The position numbers were made by a program, and so were the translations under genes. Under the pieces are notes generated by a model that was given only the letters and a program-made list of their open reading frames with translations, was not told the DNA's origin and ran no database searches. This document shows, piece by piece, positions 35,455 through 43,858 of a stretch of DNA of 64,000 bases. This DNA is from Virgisporangium aurantiacum (GTDB taxonomy: Bacteria; Actinomycetota; Actinomycetes; Mycobacteriales; Micromonosporaceae). The stretch is taken from NCBI RefSeq assembly GCF_016863635.1, contig NZ_BOPG01000033.1, forward strand, positions 310,001-374,000, in the 5' to 3' direction. How positions within the stretch are numbered: the stretch's first letter is position 1; every line of letters starts with the position of its first letter.

Positions 35455-36405
35455 ATGACCCGCTACGACTCGCTGCTCGACGCCTGCGGCAACACGCCGC
35501 TGGTGGGGTTGCCCCGCCTGTCGCCCTCGCCCGACGTGCGGCTGTGGGCGAAGCTGGAGGACCGCAACCCCACCGGCAGCGTGAAGGACCGGGTGGCCCT
35601 GCACATGGTGCGGGCCGCCGAGGAGGAGGGCCGGCTCAAGTCGGGCGACACCATCCTCGAGCCCACGAGCGGCAACACCGGCATCGGCCTCGCGATGGTG
35701 GCCAAGCTGCGCGGGTATCGCGTCGTGTGCGTCATGCCGGAGAACGTGTCGTCCGAGCGGGTGCAGTTGCTGCGCATGTACGGTGCCGAGATCATCTTCT
35801 CGCCGGCCGAGGGCGGGTCGAACCGCGCGGTGGCGGTGGCGAAGGAGATCGCGGCCGAGCACCCGGACTGGGTGATGATGTACCAGTACGGCAACCCGGC
35901 GAACGCGCGTGCGCACTACGAGGGAACCGGCCCGGAGATCCTGCGTGATCTGCCCACGATCACGCACTTCGTGGCCGGCCTCGGCACCACCGGCACGCTC
36001 ATGGGCGTCGGGCGGTACCTGCGCGAGAAGGTCGAGGGGGTGCAGATCGTCGCCGCCGAGCCCCGCTACGGCGAACTGGTCTACGGTCTGCGCAACCTCG
36101 ACGAGGGCTACGTACCCGAGTTGTACGACGGCTCGGTGCTCACCCGGCGGTTCTCGGTCGGCACCCGCGACGCGGTGCTGCGAACGCGGCAGATGATCGA
36201 GGTCGAGGGCCTGTTCGCCGGGTTCTCGACCGGCGCCGTGCTGCACGCGGCGCTGGCCGTGGCCCACGAGGCGGTCAAGGCGGGCAAGCCGGCGGATGTC
36301 GCGTTCGTGGTGGCCGACGGCGGGTGGAAGTACCTGTCGACGGGCGCCTACGGCAGCACCCTGTCCGACGCCGAGCAGGCCCTGGAGGGCCAGCTCTGGG
36401 CGTAG
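35455..36405 (+). CDS. cysM: O-phosphoserine sulfhydrylase (CysO-dependent cysteine synthase)
   Basis: 316 residues, fold-type II PLP enzyme. The cofactor lysine is Lys44 in NPTGSVKDR; the phosphate-binding loop is GLGTTGT and the substrate loop TSGNTG. Linkage to cysO and mec identifies it as the CysM that uses O-phosphoserine and CysO thiocarboxylate rather than acetylserine and sulfide. The start ATG follows the double TAG of cysO with no gap. Confidence 0.92.
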   Translation: MTRYDSLLDACGNTPLVGLPRLSPSPDVRLWAKLEDRNPTGSVKDRVALHMVRAAEEEGRLKSGDTILEPTSGNTGIGLAMVAKLRGYRVVCVMPENVSSERVQLLRMYGAEIIFSPAEGGSNRAVAVAKEIAAEHPDWVMMYQYGNPANARAHYEGTGPEILRDLPTITHFVAGLGTTGTLMGVGRYLREKVEGVQIVAAEPRYGELVYGLRNLDEGYVPELYDGSVLTRRFSVGTRDAVLRTRQMIEVEGLFAGFSTGAVLHAALAVAHEAVKAGKPADVAFVVADGGWKYLSTGAYGSTLSDAEQALEGQLWA

Positions 36406-36409
36406 TTCG

Positions 36410-36892
36410 TCAGCGGCTGGCCGTCAACACGATGGCCAGCGCCAGCGCCAGCGTGCCGATCGAGAGGCCGATCCACGGGGCGCGGCGGCGGTGGATGCTC
36501 GCGAACGCGCCGGCCGTGGCGCCCACGCCGACGAGACCGATCAGCATCATCGTCAGCGTGTACGAGCTCGCGCCCGGGCGGAACAGGCTGGCCAGCACCG
36601 GCAGCAGCACGAGCACGCCGGCCATGCCGAGCGCGCCGGCCCAGGCCGCCACCAGGGCCAGCCGGCGTGGTTCGGGCGCCGGGTCGCCGTCCAGTGGAAG
36701 CCGGAACCGCACGCGGACCGCATGTTTGGTGCGGCCGTGGAACTCGCTGTCCCGGTACTGCTGGACGAGCATGCCGGGCCGGGTCTGCCGCCACGACCGG
36801 TTCGCGGCCGACAGGCTGCGACCGGCCGCGCGCAGCCGCTGCTGGATCCGGGCGTGCGCCTCCGCCCGTAGCCGCTCGGTGTCCGTCCGCAT
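36410..36892 (-). CDS. Small membrane protein of unknown function
   Basis: 160 residues. A basic, helical N-terminal part (about 1-75, LRAEAHARIQQRLRAAG) precedes three membrane helices (about 80-105, 112-134, 139-158). I do not recognise a family. In M. tuberculosis this position holds a rhomboid protease (Rv1337) on the other strand; this protein has no rhomboid motifs and is not its remnant. GGAG ten bases before the ATG supports the start. Confidence 0.6.
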   Translation of the reverse strand: MRTDTERLRAEAHARIQQRLRAAGRSLSAANRSWRQTRPGMLVQQYRDSEFHGRTKHAVRVRFRLPLDGDPAPEPRRLALVAAWAGALGMAGVLVLLPVLASLFRPGASSYTLTMMLIGLVGVGATAGAFASIHRRRAPWIGLSIGTLALALAIVLTASR

Positions 36893-37021
36893 GGCGATCT
36901 CCTCATTGGTGCCTACACACCGCAACGACGGAGTCGACCATGAGTGACTGATACACCCCTGACCATGTCGATTTGGCGACTTACCTGCGCAGATGGACCC
37001 CGCGAAAAGGAGTTGACGGCG

Positions 37022-37027
37022 TAGGCT
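37022..37027 (+). promoter_or_regulatory. Leaderless-type -10 element for murI
   Basis: TAGGCT, seven bases before the GTG at 37035; no ribosome site is present. Confidence 0.5.
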
Positions 37028-37034
37028 CCGCGTC

Positions 37035-37850
37035 GTGATGGACGCGCCGATCGGGATCTTCGACTCCGGGGTCGGCGGGCTGACCGTGGCGCGGGCCATC
37101 CTCGACCAGTTGCCCGGCGAGCAGGTGATCTACGTCGGCGACACGGCACACGTCCCCTACGGTCCGAAGCCGATCGCCGACGTGCGCCGCTACGCCCTCG
37201 ACTGCCTCGACCACCTGGCCGAGGAGGGCGTCAAGCTGATCGTGATCGCGTGCAACAGCGCCGCCGCGGCGTGCCTGCACGACGCCCGTGAGCGCTATCC
37301 GGTGCCGGTGGTCGAGGTGATCCGGCCGGCCGTGCGGCGGGCGGTCGCCGCCACCCGCAACGGGCGCATCGGCGTCATCGGCACCAGCGCGACGATCAAC
37401 AGCCGGGCGTACGAGGACGCGTTCGCGGCCGCGCCGCACGTCCGGGTGACGAGCGCCGCGTGTCCGCAGTTCGTGGAGTTCGTGGAGCGGGGCATCACGT
37501 CCGGGCGGGCACTGCTCGGGCTGGCCCAGTCGTACCTGGAACCGTTGCAGCGGGCCGAGGTCGACACGTTGGTGCTGGGCTGCACCCACTACCCGTTGCT
37601 GGCCGGCATGCTCGGCCTGGCGATGGGCGACGAGGTGACCCTGGTGTCCAGCGCCGACGAGACGGCGCGCGACGTGTACCGGGTCCTGGTCGAGCGCGAC
37701 ATGTTGCGCCCCGACGGGGCGGAAGTACAGCACCGCTTCCTGGCCACCGGCGACGTGGAGCCGTTCGCGCGGCTCGCCTCCCGGTTCCTCGGGCCGGTGG
37801 CGGCTAACGTGGGCTCCCTGGCGAGATCCGCCGGGGTTGGGGCGAATTAG
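37035..37850 (+). CDS. murI: Glutamate racemase
   Basis: 271 residues from GTG 37035 (or 270 from ATG 37038). The start IGIFDSGVGGLTV is the family signature. The two catalytic cysteines are in ACNSAA (about residue 73) and GCTHYPLL (about 184). It supplies D-glutamate for peptidoglycan. GTG is favoured by the TAGGCT spacing. The neighbour order matches Rv1338-Rv1339. Confidence 0.92.
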   Translation: MMDAPIGIFDSGVGGLTVARAILDQLPGEQVIYVGDTAHVPYGPKPIADVRRYALDCLDHLAEEGVKLIVIACNSAAAACLHDARERYPVPVVEVIRPAVRRAVAATRNGRIGVIGTSATINSRAYEDAFAAAPHVRVTSAACPQFVEFVERGITSGRALLGLAQSYLEPLQRAEVDTLVLGCTHYPLLAGMLGLAMGDEVTLVSSADETARDVYRVLVERDMLRPDGAEVQHRFLATGDVEPFARLASRFLGPVAANVGSLARSAGVGAN

Positions 37851-37881
37851 GGGTGTCTGTGAGCGCGAGGGGCGGGATGTC

Positions 37882-38631
37882 GTGAGGCTCACCGTGCTGG
37901 GCTGCGCGGGCAGTTTCCCGGGGCCGGACTCCGGGTGTTCGTGTTATCTGGTCGACGCCGACGGCTTCCGGATGCTGATCGACTTCGGAACCGGGTCGAT
38001 GACGGCGGTGCAGCGGTTCTGCGGGTTGTACTCGATCGACGCGATCGTGCTGACACACCTGCATCCCGACCACATATTCGACGCGTGCTCCTACGTGGTG
38101 GCCCGGCGGTACTCGCCGGACGGCCCGCTGCCGCGGATCCCGATGTTCGCACCGGTCGGCGCGGAGCAGCGGCTCGCCCTGGCCTACGCCGGCAACGACA
38201 GCGAGAAGCTCGACGACGTGTACGAGTTCCACGAGCTGTCCGCCGGCACCACCCAGATCGGGCCGTTCAGCGTGTTCGCCGAGCGGGTCAACCACCCGGT
38301 GGAGACGTACGGGCTGCGCATCGAGCACGAGGGCCGGACGCTCGCGTACTCGTCCGACTCGGCGCCGTGCGACGCGCTGATCCGGCTCGCGTTGAACGCC
38401 GACGTGTTCCTCTGCGAGGCGAGCTACCTCGACGACATGGACAACCCGCCCGACCTGCACCTCACCGGCCGGGAGGCGGGCGAGCACGCCAGCAAGGCCG
38501 GTGTCGGCCGGTTGCTGCTGACCCACCTGGTCGCGGCCTGGGGGAGCGAGTTCATGACGCAGGACGCGGCGGCGAGCGCCTACGGCGGTCCGATCGACAT
38601 CGTGCGGCCGGGAACGCGGTACATGATTTAG
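37882..38631 (+). CDS. MBL-fold hydrolase, Rv1339-type cyclic nucleotide phosphodiesterase
   Basis: 249 residues. The start VRLTVLGCAGSFPGPDSGCSCY and zinc motif HLHPDH are typical of the RNase Z/Rv1339 branch; further ligands are in RVNHPVETYG, SSDSAP and LLLTHL. Rv1339 has been reported to hydrolyse cAMP. I start at GTG 37882, after GAGGGGCGGG, because the in-frame upstream ATG would overlap murI and add non-conserved residues. Confidence 0.85.
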   Translation: MRLTVLGCAGSFPGPDSGCSCYLVDADGFRMLIDFGTGSMTAVQRFCGLYSIDAIVLTHLHPDHIFDACSYVVARRYSPDGPLPRIPMFAPVGAEQRLALAYAGNDSEKLDDVYEFHELSAGTTQIGPFSVFAERVNHPVETYGLRIEHEGRTLAYSSDSAPCDALIRLALNADVFLCEASYLDDMDNPPDLHLTGREAGEHASKAGVGRLLLTHLVAAWGSEFMTQDAAASAYGGPIDIVRPGTRYMI

Positions 38632-38690
38632 CCTCCGGCGTTTGGCTGGGCGTCGATCCCTGGTTCACCTGCGACCCCGATGGTGAACCC

Positions 38691-39848
38691 ATGCGCGTCG
38701 CGATCGTCACCGAGTCGTTCCCGCCGGACGTGAACGGGGTTGCGAACTCCGTCGTCCGGGTGGCCGACCACCTGCGTGCCCGCGGCCACGAGCCGCTCGT
38801 CGTCGCTCCCGCCCCCGCCGCCGGCTGCCGGTCCGTCGCCGGACCGCTGCCGTACCCGGTGGTGCGGGTGCCGTCGGTACCCATGCCGGGTTACCCGGCC
38901 TTCCGGCTCGGCCTGCCCAGCCGTCGCATCGCCGCGGCGCTCCGGGCCCACCACACCGACGTGGTGCACCTGGCGAGTCCGTTCTTCCTCGGCGGCACCG
39001 GGTCCCGGGTCACCACCCGGCTGGGCCTGCCGTCGGTGGCCGTCTACCAGACCGACGTGGCGGCCTACGCCCGCCTGTACCGGTTCGGCTGGGGCGAGCG
39101 CACCGCGTGGCGTTGGCTGCGCCAGATCCACAACAGCGCCGGACGCACGCTGGCGCCGTCGACGGCGGCGGCCACCGCCCTGCTGGCCAACGGGATCCGG
39201 CGGGTGTGGCTGTGGCGGCGCGGCGTCGACGCGGTCCGCTTCGACGCTTCCCACCGGAGCGCGGCCCTGCGCCGGGCGCTGGCCCCGAACGGCGAGGTGA
39301 TCGTCGGGTACGTCGGGCGGGTCGCGGCGGAGAAGCGGCTCGACCTGCTGGCTCCGATCGCGCGACAGAAGGGCGTGCGGCTGGTGATCGTCGGTGCGGG
39401 CCCGGCGGAGGAGCAGGCGCGCGCGGCGCTGCCCGGCGCGGTGTTCCTCGGCGCCCGGCACGGCGGCCAACTCGCCCGGCTCTACGCCAGTTTCGACGTC
39501 TTCGCCCACGCCGGGCCGTTCGAGACGTTCGGCCAGACCATCCAGGAGGCGATGGCGAGCGGGCTTCCGGTGGTCGCGCCGGCGGCGGGCGGTCCGGTGG
39601 ATCTGGTGACGCACGACCGCACCGGCTTCCTGGTACCCGCGTTCGACGCGGCCGCGCTGGGTGCGGCGGTGGCCAAACTGGTCGAGGACCCGGAGCTGCG
39701 GGCTTCGTTCGGCGCCGCCGCCCGGGCCGAGGTAGCCGCGCGCACGTGGGCCGCGATCGGCGACGAACTGATCGACCACTACGTGGCCGTCCACAGTGGA
39801 GGCTTGCCGGCGGCGCCCCGTGTCTCGCTGCTCGGGGGCGGCGCTTAG
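38691..39848 (+). CDS. GT4-family glycosyltransferase (MgtA-like mannosyltransferase)
   Basis: 385 residues. The N-terminal Rossmann domain begins VAIVTESFPPDVNGVANSV, and the C-terminal domain contains GYVGRVAAEKR and the donor motif GPFETFGQTIQEAMASG (the E-x7-E region). The whole resembles GDP-mannose-dependent alpha-mannosyltransferases acting on glycolipids of the cell envelope. It is inserted between the Rv1339-type gene and rph compared with M. tuberculosis. One palindrome copy lies near its end. Confidence 0.85.
   Translation: MRVAIVTESFPPDVNGVANSVVRVADHLRARGHEPLVVAPAPAAGCRSVAGPLPYPVVRVPSVPMPGYPAFRLGLPSRRIAAALRAHHTDVVHLASPFFLGGTGSRVTTRLGLPSVAVYQTDVAAYARLYRFGWGERTAWRWLRQIHNSAGRTLAPSTAAATALLANGIRRVWLWRRGVDAVRFDASHRSAALRRALAPNGEVIVGYVGRVAAEKRLDLLAPIARQKGVRLVIVGAGPAEEQARAALPGAVFLGARHGGQLARLYASFDVFAHAGPFETFGQTIQEAMASGLPVVAPAAGGPVDLVTHDRTGFLVPAFDAAALGAAVAKLVEDPELRASFGAAARAEVAARTWAAIGDELIDHYVAVHSGGLPAAPRVSLLGGGA
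39789..39801. repeat. Copy 5 of palindrome GTCCAYWRTGGAC
   Basis: GTCCACAGTGGAG; last base deviates. Read in the plus-strand glycosyltransferase as Val-His-Ser-Gly. It is the only copy found in a plus-strand gene. Confidence 0.6.
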
Positions 39849-39851
39849 GGT
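39846..39851 (+). promoter_or_regulatory. Leaderless-type -10 element for rph
   Basis: TAGGGT, seven bases before the ATG at 39859. It overlaps the glycosyltransferase stop codon. Confidence 0.5.
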
Positions 39852-39858
39852 GGGACGT

Positions 39859-40584
39859 ATGTCACGTCCCGATGACCGCGCAGCCGATCAGCTCCGCCCG
39901 GTGACCCTCACCCGCAACTGGACCGTCCACGCGGAAGGATCGGTGCTGGTCGAGTTCGGCCAGACCCGGGTGCTGTGCACCGCCAGCGTCAACGAAGGCG
40001 TGCCGCGCTGGCGCAAGGGTTCGGGGCTGGGGTGGCTCACGGCCGAGTACGCGATGCTGCCCCGGGCCACCACCACCCGCAACGACCGGGAGAGCGTCCG
40101 GGGGAAGGTGGGCGGCCGTACCCACGAGATCTCACGGCTCATCGGACGCGCGCTGCGGGCGTCCTGTGACCTGAAGTACCTCGGCGAGAACTCCATCATG
40201 ATCGACTGCGATGTGCTGCAGGCCGACGGCGGCACCCGCACGGCGGCGATCACGGGTGCGTACGTCGCCCTGCACGACGCCGTCCACTGGCTGGCCGGCC
40301 GCCGCAAGCTCGGCGGCTCGCCCGACGACGTGCTCAAGCGCTCGGTGTCGGCGGTGAGCGTCGGCATCATCGGCGGCGAGCCGCGCCTCGACCTCTGCTA
40401 CGAGGAGGACGTGGTCGCCGACGTCGACATGAACATCGTCTGCACCGGCGCCGGCGACTTCGTCGAGGTGCAGGGCACCGGCGAGCAGGGCGTGTTCAGC
40501 CGCGACCAGTTGACCGCGCTGCTCGACCTCGGCGTGGCCGGTTGCCTGGAACTCACCGAGCTGCAGAAGAAGGCCGTGGCGTGA
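39859..40584 (+). CDS. rph: Ribonuclease PH
   Basis: 241 residues. A PNPase-type phosphorolytic RNase: EYAMLPRATTTRNDRES, GRTHEISRLIGRALRA and the CDVLQADGGTRTAAI active-site segment. It trims the 3' tails of tRNA precursors using phosphate. The stop overlaps the rdgB start (GTGA), an arrangement conserved from M. tuberculosis Rv1340-Rv1341. Confidence 0.95.
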   Translation: MSRPDDRAADQLRPVTLTRNWTVHAEGSVLVEFGQTRVLCTASVNEGVPRWRKGSGLGWLTAEYAMLPRATTTRNDRESVRGKVGGRTHEISRLIGRALRASCDLKYLGENSIMIDCDVLQADGGTRTAAITGAYVALHDAVHWLAGRRKLGGSPDDVLKRSVSAVSVGIIGGEPRLDLCYEEDVVADVDMNIVCTGAGDFVEVQGTGEQGVFSRDQLTALLDLGVAGCLELTELQKKAVA

Positions 40585-41168
40585 AGTACCTGTTGGCCAC
40601 CCGCAACAAGAAGAAACTCGAGGAGCTGCGCCGGATCCTCGTCGGCCTGGACGTCGACATCGTCGATCTCGACGACGTACCGTCCTATGTGGAGGTTCCC
40701 GAGACGGGCCTGACGTTCGCCGACAACGCGTTGCTGAAGGCCCGCGAGGGCGTCAAGCACACCGGCCTGCCGACGATCGCCGACGACTCCGGCATCGCCG
40801 TCGACGCCCTGAACGGCATGCCCGGCGTGTTCAGCGCCCGGTGGGCCGGCAAACACGGCGACGACCGCGCCAACCTGGAACTGCTGCTCGCCCAGGTGGG
40901 CGACGTCCCCGACGAGCACCGCGGCGCCGCGTTCGTGTGCGCGGCAGCATTGGTGATGCCCGACGGCCGCGAGACCGTGATCCACGGCGAGCACCGCGGC
41001 CGCCTGGTGCGGGCACCCCGCGGCACCAACGGTTTCGGCTACGACCCGATCTTCCAGTCCGACGGCGAAGGCCGCACCAACGCCGAGATGACCCCGGCGG
41101 AGAAGGACGCCGTCTCCCACCGCGGCAAGGCCTTCCGCGAACTCGCCGCCCACCTCGCCGCCATCTAG
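40581..41168 (+). CDS. rdgB: dITP/XTP pyrophosphatase (HAM1-like)
   Basis: 195 residues from the GTG overlapping the rph stop. Motifs: LATRNKKKLEEL at the N-terminus, ADDSGIAVDALNG, PGVFSARWAG, and TNGFGYDPIF near the C-terminus. It hydrolyses non-canonical purine triphosphates to monophosphates, protecting DNA and RNA from inosine and xanthosine. Convergent with hutH nine bases away, with no terminator hairpin between them. Confidence 0.95.
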   Translation: MKYLLATRNKKKLEELRRILVGLDVDIVDLDDVPSYVEVPETGLTFADNALLKAREGVKHTGLPTIADDSGIAVDALNGMPGVFSARWAGKHGDDRANLELLLAQVGDVPDEHRGAAFVCAAALVMPDGRETVIHGEHRGRLVRAPRGTNGFGYDPIFQSDGEGRTNAEMTPAEKDAVSHRGKAFRELAAHLAAI

Positions 41169-41177
41169 ATGTCGGTG

Positions 41178-42716
41178 CTAGCTCAGGGCGCCGGCGGCGT
41201 CTTCGACGGCGGTGCGTAGGTCGGGGCCGGCCACCAGGTCGCGGCAGGCTTCGACGACCGGGGCGAGGAAGACGTCGGGGCCGGGTTCGCCGGCGACCTT
41301 GCCCACCACGGCCATTGCCGCCTGGCCGGCGGGTGACGGGCGCATCGGGCGGCGCAACTGCAGGCCCCGCACGGCGGCCAGCAGTTCGACCGCGAGCAGG
41401 CTCTGGAGGTTGTCGAGCACTCGGCGCAGCTTCACCGTGGCCGCCCAGCCCATCGACACGTGGTCCTCCTGCATGCCCGATGTCGGCAGGGAGTCCACCG
41501 ACGCGGGTGCGGCAAGGCGACGGTTCTCGGCGACGATGCCGGCGGCCGTGTACTGGGCGATCATCAGGCCGGAGTTGACGCCCGGGTCGGGGGAGAGGAA
41601 CGCGGGCAGGTTGCGGTTGCGGGTGACGTCGAGGAGGCGGTCGACGCGGCGCTCGGAGATCGAGCCGACCTCGGCGGCGGCGATCGCGAGGAAGTCGGCG
41701 GCGAAGCCGAGCGGGGCGCCGTGGAAGTTGCCGGTGCTCTCGACCCGCCCGTCCAGCAGGACCACCGGGTTGTCCACAATGGACATCAGTTCGCGGGCGG
41801 CCACGTCGTCGACGAACGAGAGCGTGTCGCGGGCGGCGCCGGCGACCTGGGGTGCGCAGCGCATCGCGTACGCGTCCTGCACGGCGTGCTCGAAGTCGTC
41901 GCGGTGCGAGGCCATCACCTCGGAATTCTGCAGCAGGCGGTGGATGTTCGCCGCCGACGCGGCCTGGCCGGGATGCGGCCGGATCTCGTGCAGTTCCGGC
42001 TGGAACGGCCGGTCGGAGCCCAGCATCGCCTCGATCGCCAGCGCGCACGTCACGTCGGCCATCGTGAACAGGTGACGCGCGTCGGCGGCGGCGAGCAGCA
42101 GCATCCCGAGCATGCCGTCGGTGCCGTTGATGAGCGCGAGCCCCTCCTTGGCGGCGAGGGTCAGCGGCATCAGTCCCGCCGCGCGCAACGCGTCCGGCGC
42201 CGGCACCCGGGCGCCCGACAGGTCGAGCACCCAGCCCTCGCCGGTCAGCACGAGCGCGCAGTGCGCCAGCGGCGCCAGGTCGCCGGACGCGCCGAGCGAC
42301 CCGTGTTCGGGGACCCACGGCACGATGCCGGCGTTCAACAGCTCGACCAACGACGATGCCACAACGGGACGCACACCGGAGCGGCCCATCGCCAGCGACC
42401 GCACGCGCAGCAGCATCATCGCCCGCACCACCTCGGCGGGCATCGGCGCGCCCAGCCCGGCGGCGTGCGAGCGGATCAGCGCGTGCTGCAGTTCCACCCG
42501 CCGCGCCGGTTCGATCGAGGTCTGCGCCAGCGCGCCGAAGCCGGTCGACACGCCGTAGACCGGCCGGCCGGCCCGCTCGATGTCGTCGACGATCGCCCGG
42601 CTGCGTTCCATGGCGGCCATGGCGTCCGCGCCCAGTTCCACCCGGGTCGAGGTGCGCGCGACCGCGATCACGTCGGCCGCCGTGACCCCGTCCGCGGTGA
42701 CCGTCACCGTTGCCAT
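41178..42716 (-). CDS. hutH: Histidine ammonia-lyase
   Basis: 512 residues. The MIO prosthetic group forms from Ala-Ser-Gly in GSLGASGDLAPLAH (about residues 142-144). Other conserved blocks: YGVSTGFGAL (catalytic Tyr), NGTDGMLG and QEDHVSMG. It deaminates histidine to urocanate, the first step of the hut pathway. The ATG lies 13 bases inside the end of hutI, and it is the last gene of the operon. One palindrome copy lies within it. Confidence 0.95.
   Translation of the reverse strand: MATVTVTADGVTAADVIAVARTSTRVELGADAMAAMERSRAIVDDIERAGRPVYGVSTGFGALAQTSIEPARRVELQHALIRSHAAGLGAPMPAEVVRAMMLLRVRSLAMGRSGVRPVVASSLVELLNAGIVPWVPEHGSLGASGDLAPLAHCALVLTGEGWVLDLSGARVPAPDALRAAGLMPLTLAAKEGLALINGTDGMLGMLLLAAADARHLFTMADVTCALAIEAMLGSDRPFQPELHEIRPHPGQAASAANIHRLLQNSEVMASHRDDFEHAVQDAYAMRCAPQVAGAARDTLSFVDDVAARELMSIVDNPVVLLDGRVESTGNFHGAPLGFAADFLAIAAAEVGSISERRVDRLLDVTRNRNLPAFLSPDPGVNSGLMIAQYTAAGIVAENRRLAAPASVDSLPTSGMQEDHVSMGWAATVKLRRVLDNLQSLLAVELLAAVRGLQLRRPMRPSPAGQAAMAVVGKVAGEPGPDVFLAPVVEACRDLVAGPDLRTAVEDAAGALS
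41772..41784. repeat. Copy 6 of palindrome GTCCAYWRTGGAC
   Basis: GTCCACAATGGAC, full length. In hutH it encodes Ser-Ile-Val-Asp with ATT for Ile. Confidence 0.6.
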
Positions 42717-43858
42717 TGCAGTTCTCCGTTCCGTACGACCGCCCGCACGAGCGGGACTCCGGGGCGGTAGGCCAGGTACACCGCGGACGGCGCGTCGAGC
42801 ACCACGAGATCGGCCCGCGCGCCGACGCCGAGGTGGCCGATGTCCGTCCGCCGCAGGGCTTTGGCGCCGCCGGCCGTCGCCGCCCACAGCGCCTCGGCCG
42901 GGGTCATCCGCATCTCGCGGACGGCGAGCGCCACGCAGAACGGCATCGACGACGTGTACGACGAGCCGGGGTTGCAGTCGGTGGCCAGCGCGACCGTCGC
43001 GCCGGCGTCGAGCAGCGCACGCGCGTCGGGGTACGGCGAGCGGGTGGCGAACTCGGCGCCGGGCAGCAGCGTCGCGACGGTGTCCGACGTGGACAGTGCC
43101 GCGACGTCCGCCGTCGACAGGTGGGTGCAGTGGTCGGCGCTCGCCGCGCCCAGCGCGACCGCGAGTCGCACGCCCGGCCCGGGGCCGAGCTGGTTGGCGT
43201 GGATCCGGGCGCCCAGCCCGGCGGCGATACCGGCCCGCAGCACGGCCTCCGACTGTTCGGGGGAGAAGGCGCCGCTCTCGCAGAACACGTCGACCCACCG
43301 GGCGTGCGGCGCGGCCGCCCGGAGCATCTCGCCGCACACGAGCGCGGTGTATTCGTCGGGGTCGGCGCCGGCCGGCACCACGTGCGCGCCGAGGAACGTG
43401 GTCTCGCCGGTGAACTCGCGGGCGACCCGCAGCGAGCGCTCCTCGTCGGCCACCGACAACCCGTACCCGGACTTGATCTCGATGGTCGTGGTGCCCTGCC
43501 GCAGCGCCTCGGTGACCAGCCGCCCGACGTTGGCGCGCAGGTCGTCGTCGGTGGCCGCCCGGGTGGCCGCGACCGTGGTGCGGATGCCGCCGCCGGTGTA
43601 CGGTTCGCCGGCCATCCGCGCGGCGAACTCGGCCGACCGGTCACCGGCGAACACCAGGTGCGCGTGCGAGTCGACGAACCCGGGGATGACCGCCGCGCCG
43701 TCCACGTCGACGGCCCGGTCGGCGGCGGGCGCCGCGGACGACGGCCCGACCCACGCGACCCGGCCGCCGTCGAGCACCAGAGCGGCGTCGGCCAGGGTGC
43801 CGAGCGACTGATCGAGCGTCGTCAGTTCGCCGACGCCGGTCACCAGAAGAGACGTCAT
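42704..43858 (-). CDS. hutI: Imidazolonepropionase
   Basis: 384 residues, amidohydrolase superfamily. Metal-binding HAHLVF after PGFVDS, EIKSGYGLS, GAHVVP, HANQLG, DHCTHL and ATDCNPGSS are in the family order. It opens the imidazolone ring to give N-formimino-L-glutamate. ATG overlaps the hutF stop (ATGA). Length is slightly short of typical (about 400) but all ligands are present. Confidence 0.94.
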   Translation of the reverse strand: MTSLLVTGVGELTTLDQSLGTLADAALVLDGGRVAWVGPSSAAPAADRAVDVDGAAVIPGFVDSHAHLVFAGDRSAEFAARMAGEPYTGGGIRTTVAATRAATDDDLRANVGRLVTEALRQGTTTIEIKSGYGLSVADEERSLRVAREFTGETTFLGAHVVPAGADPDEYTALVCGEMLRAAAPHARWVDVFCESGAFSPEQSEAVLRAGIAAGLGARIHANQLGPGPGVRLAVALGAASADHCTHLSTADVAALSTSDTVATLLPGAEFATRSPYPDARALLDAGATVALATDCNPGSSYTSSMPFCVALAVREMRMTPAEALWAATAGGAKALRRTDIGHLGVGARADLVVLDAPSAVYLAYRPGVPLVRAVVRNGELQWQR

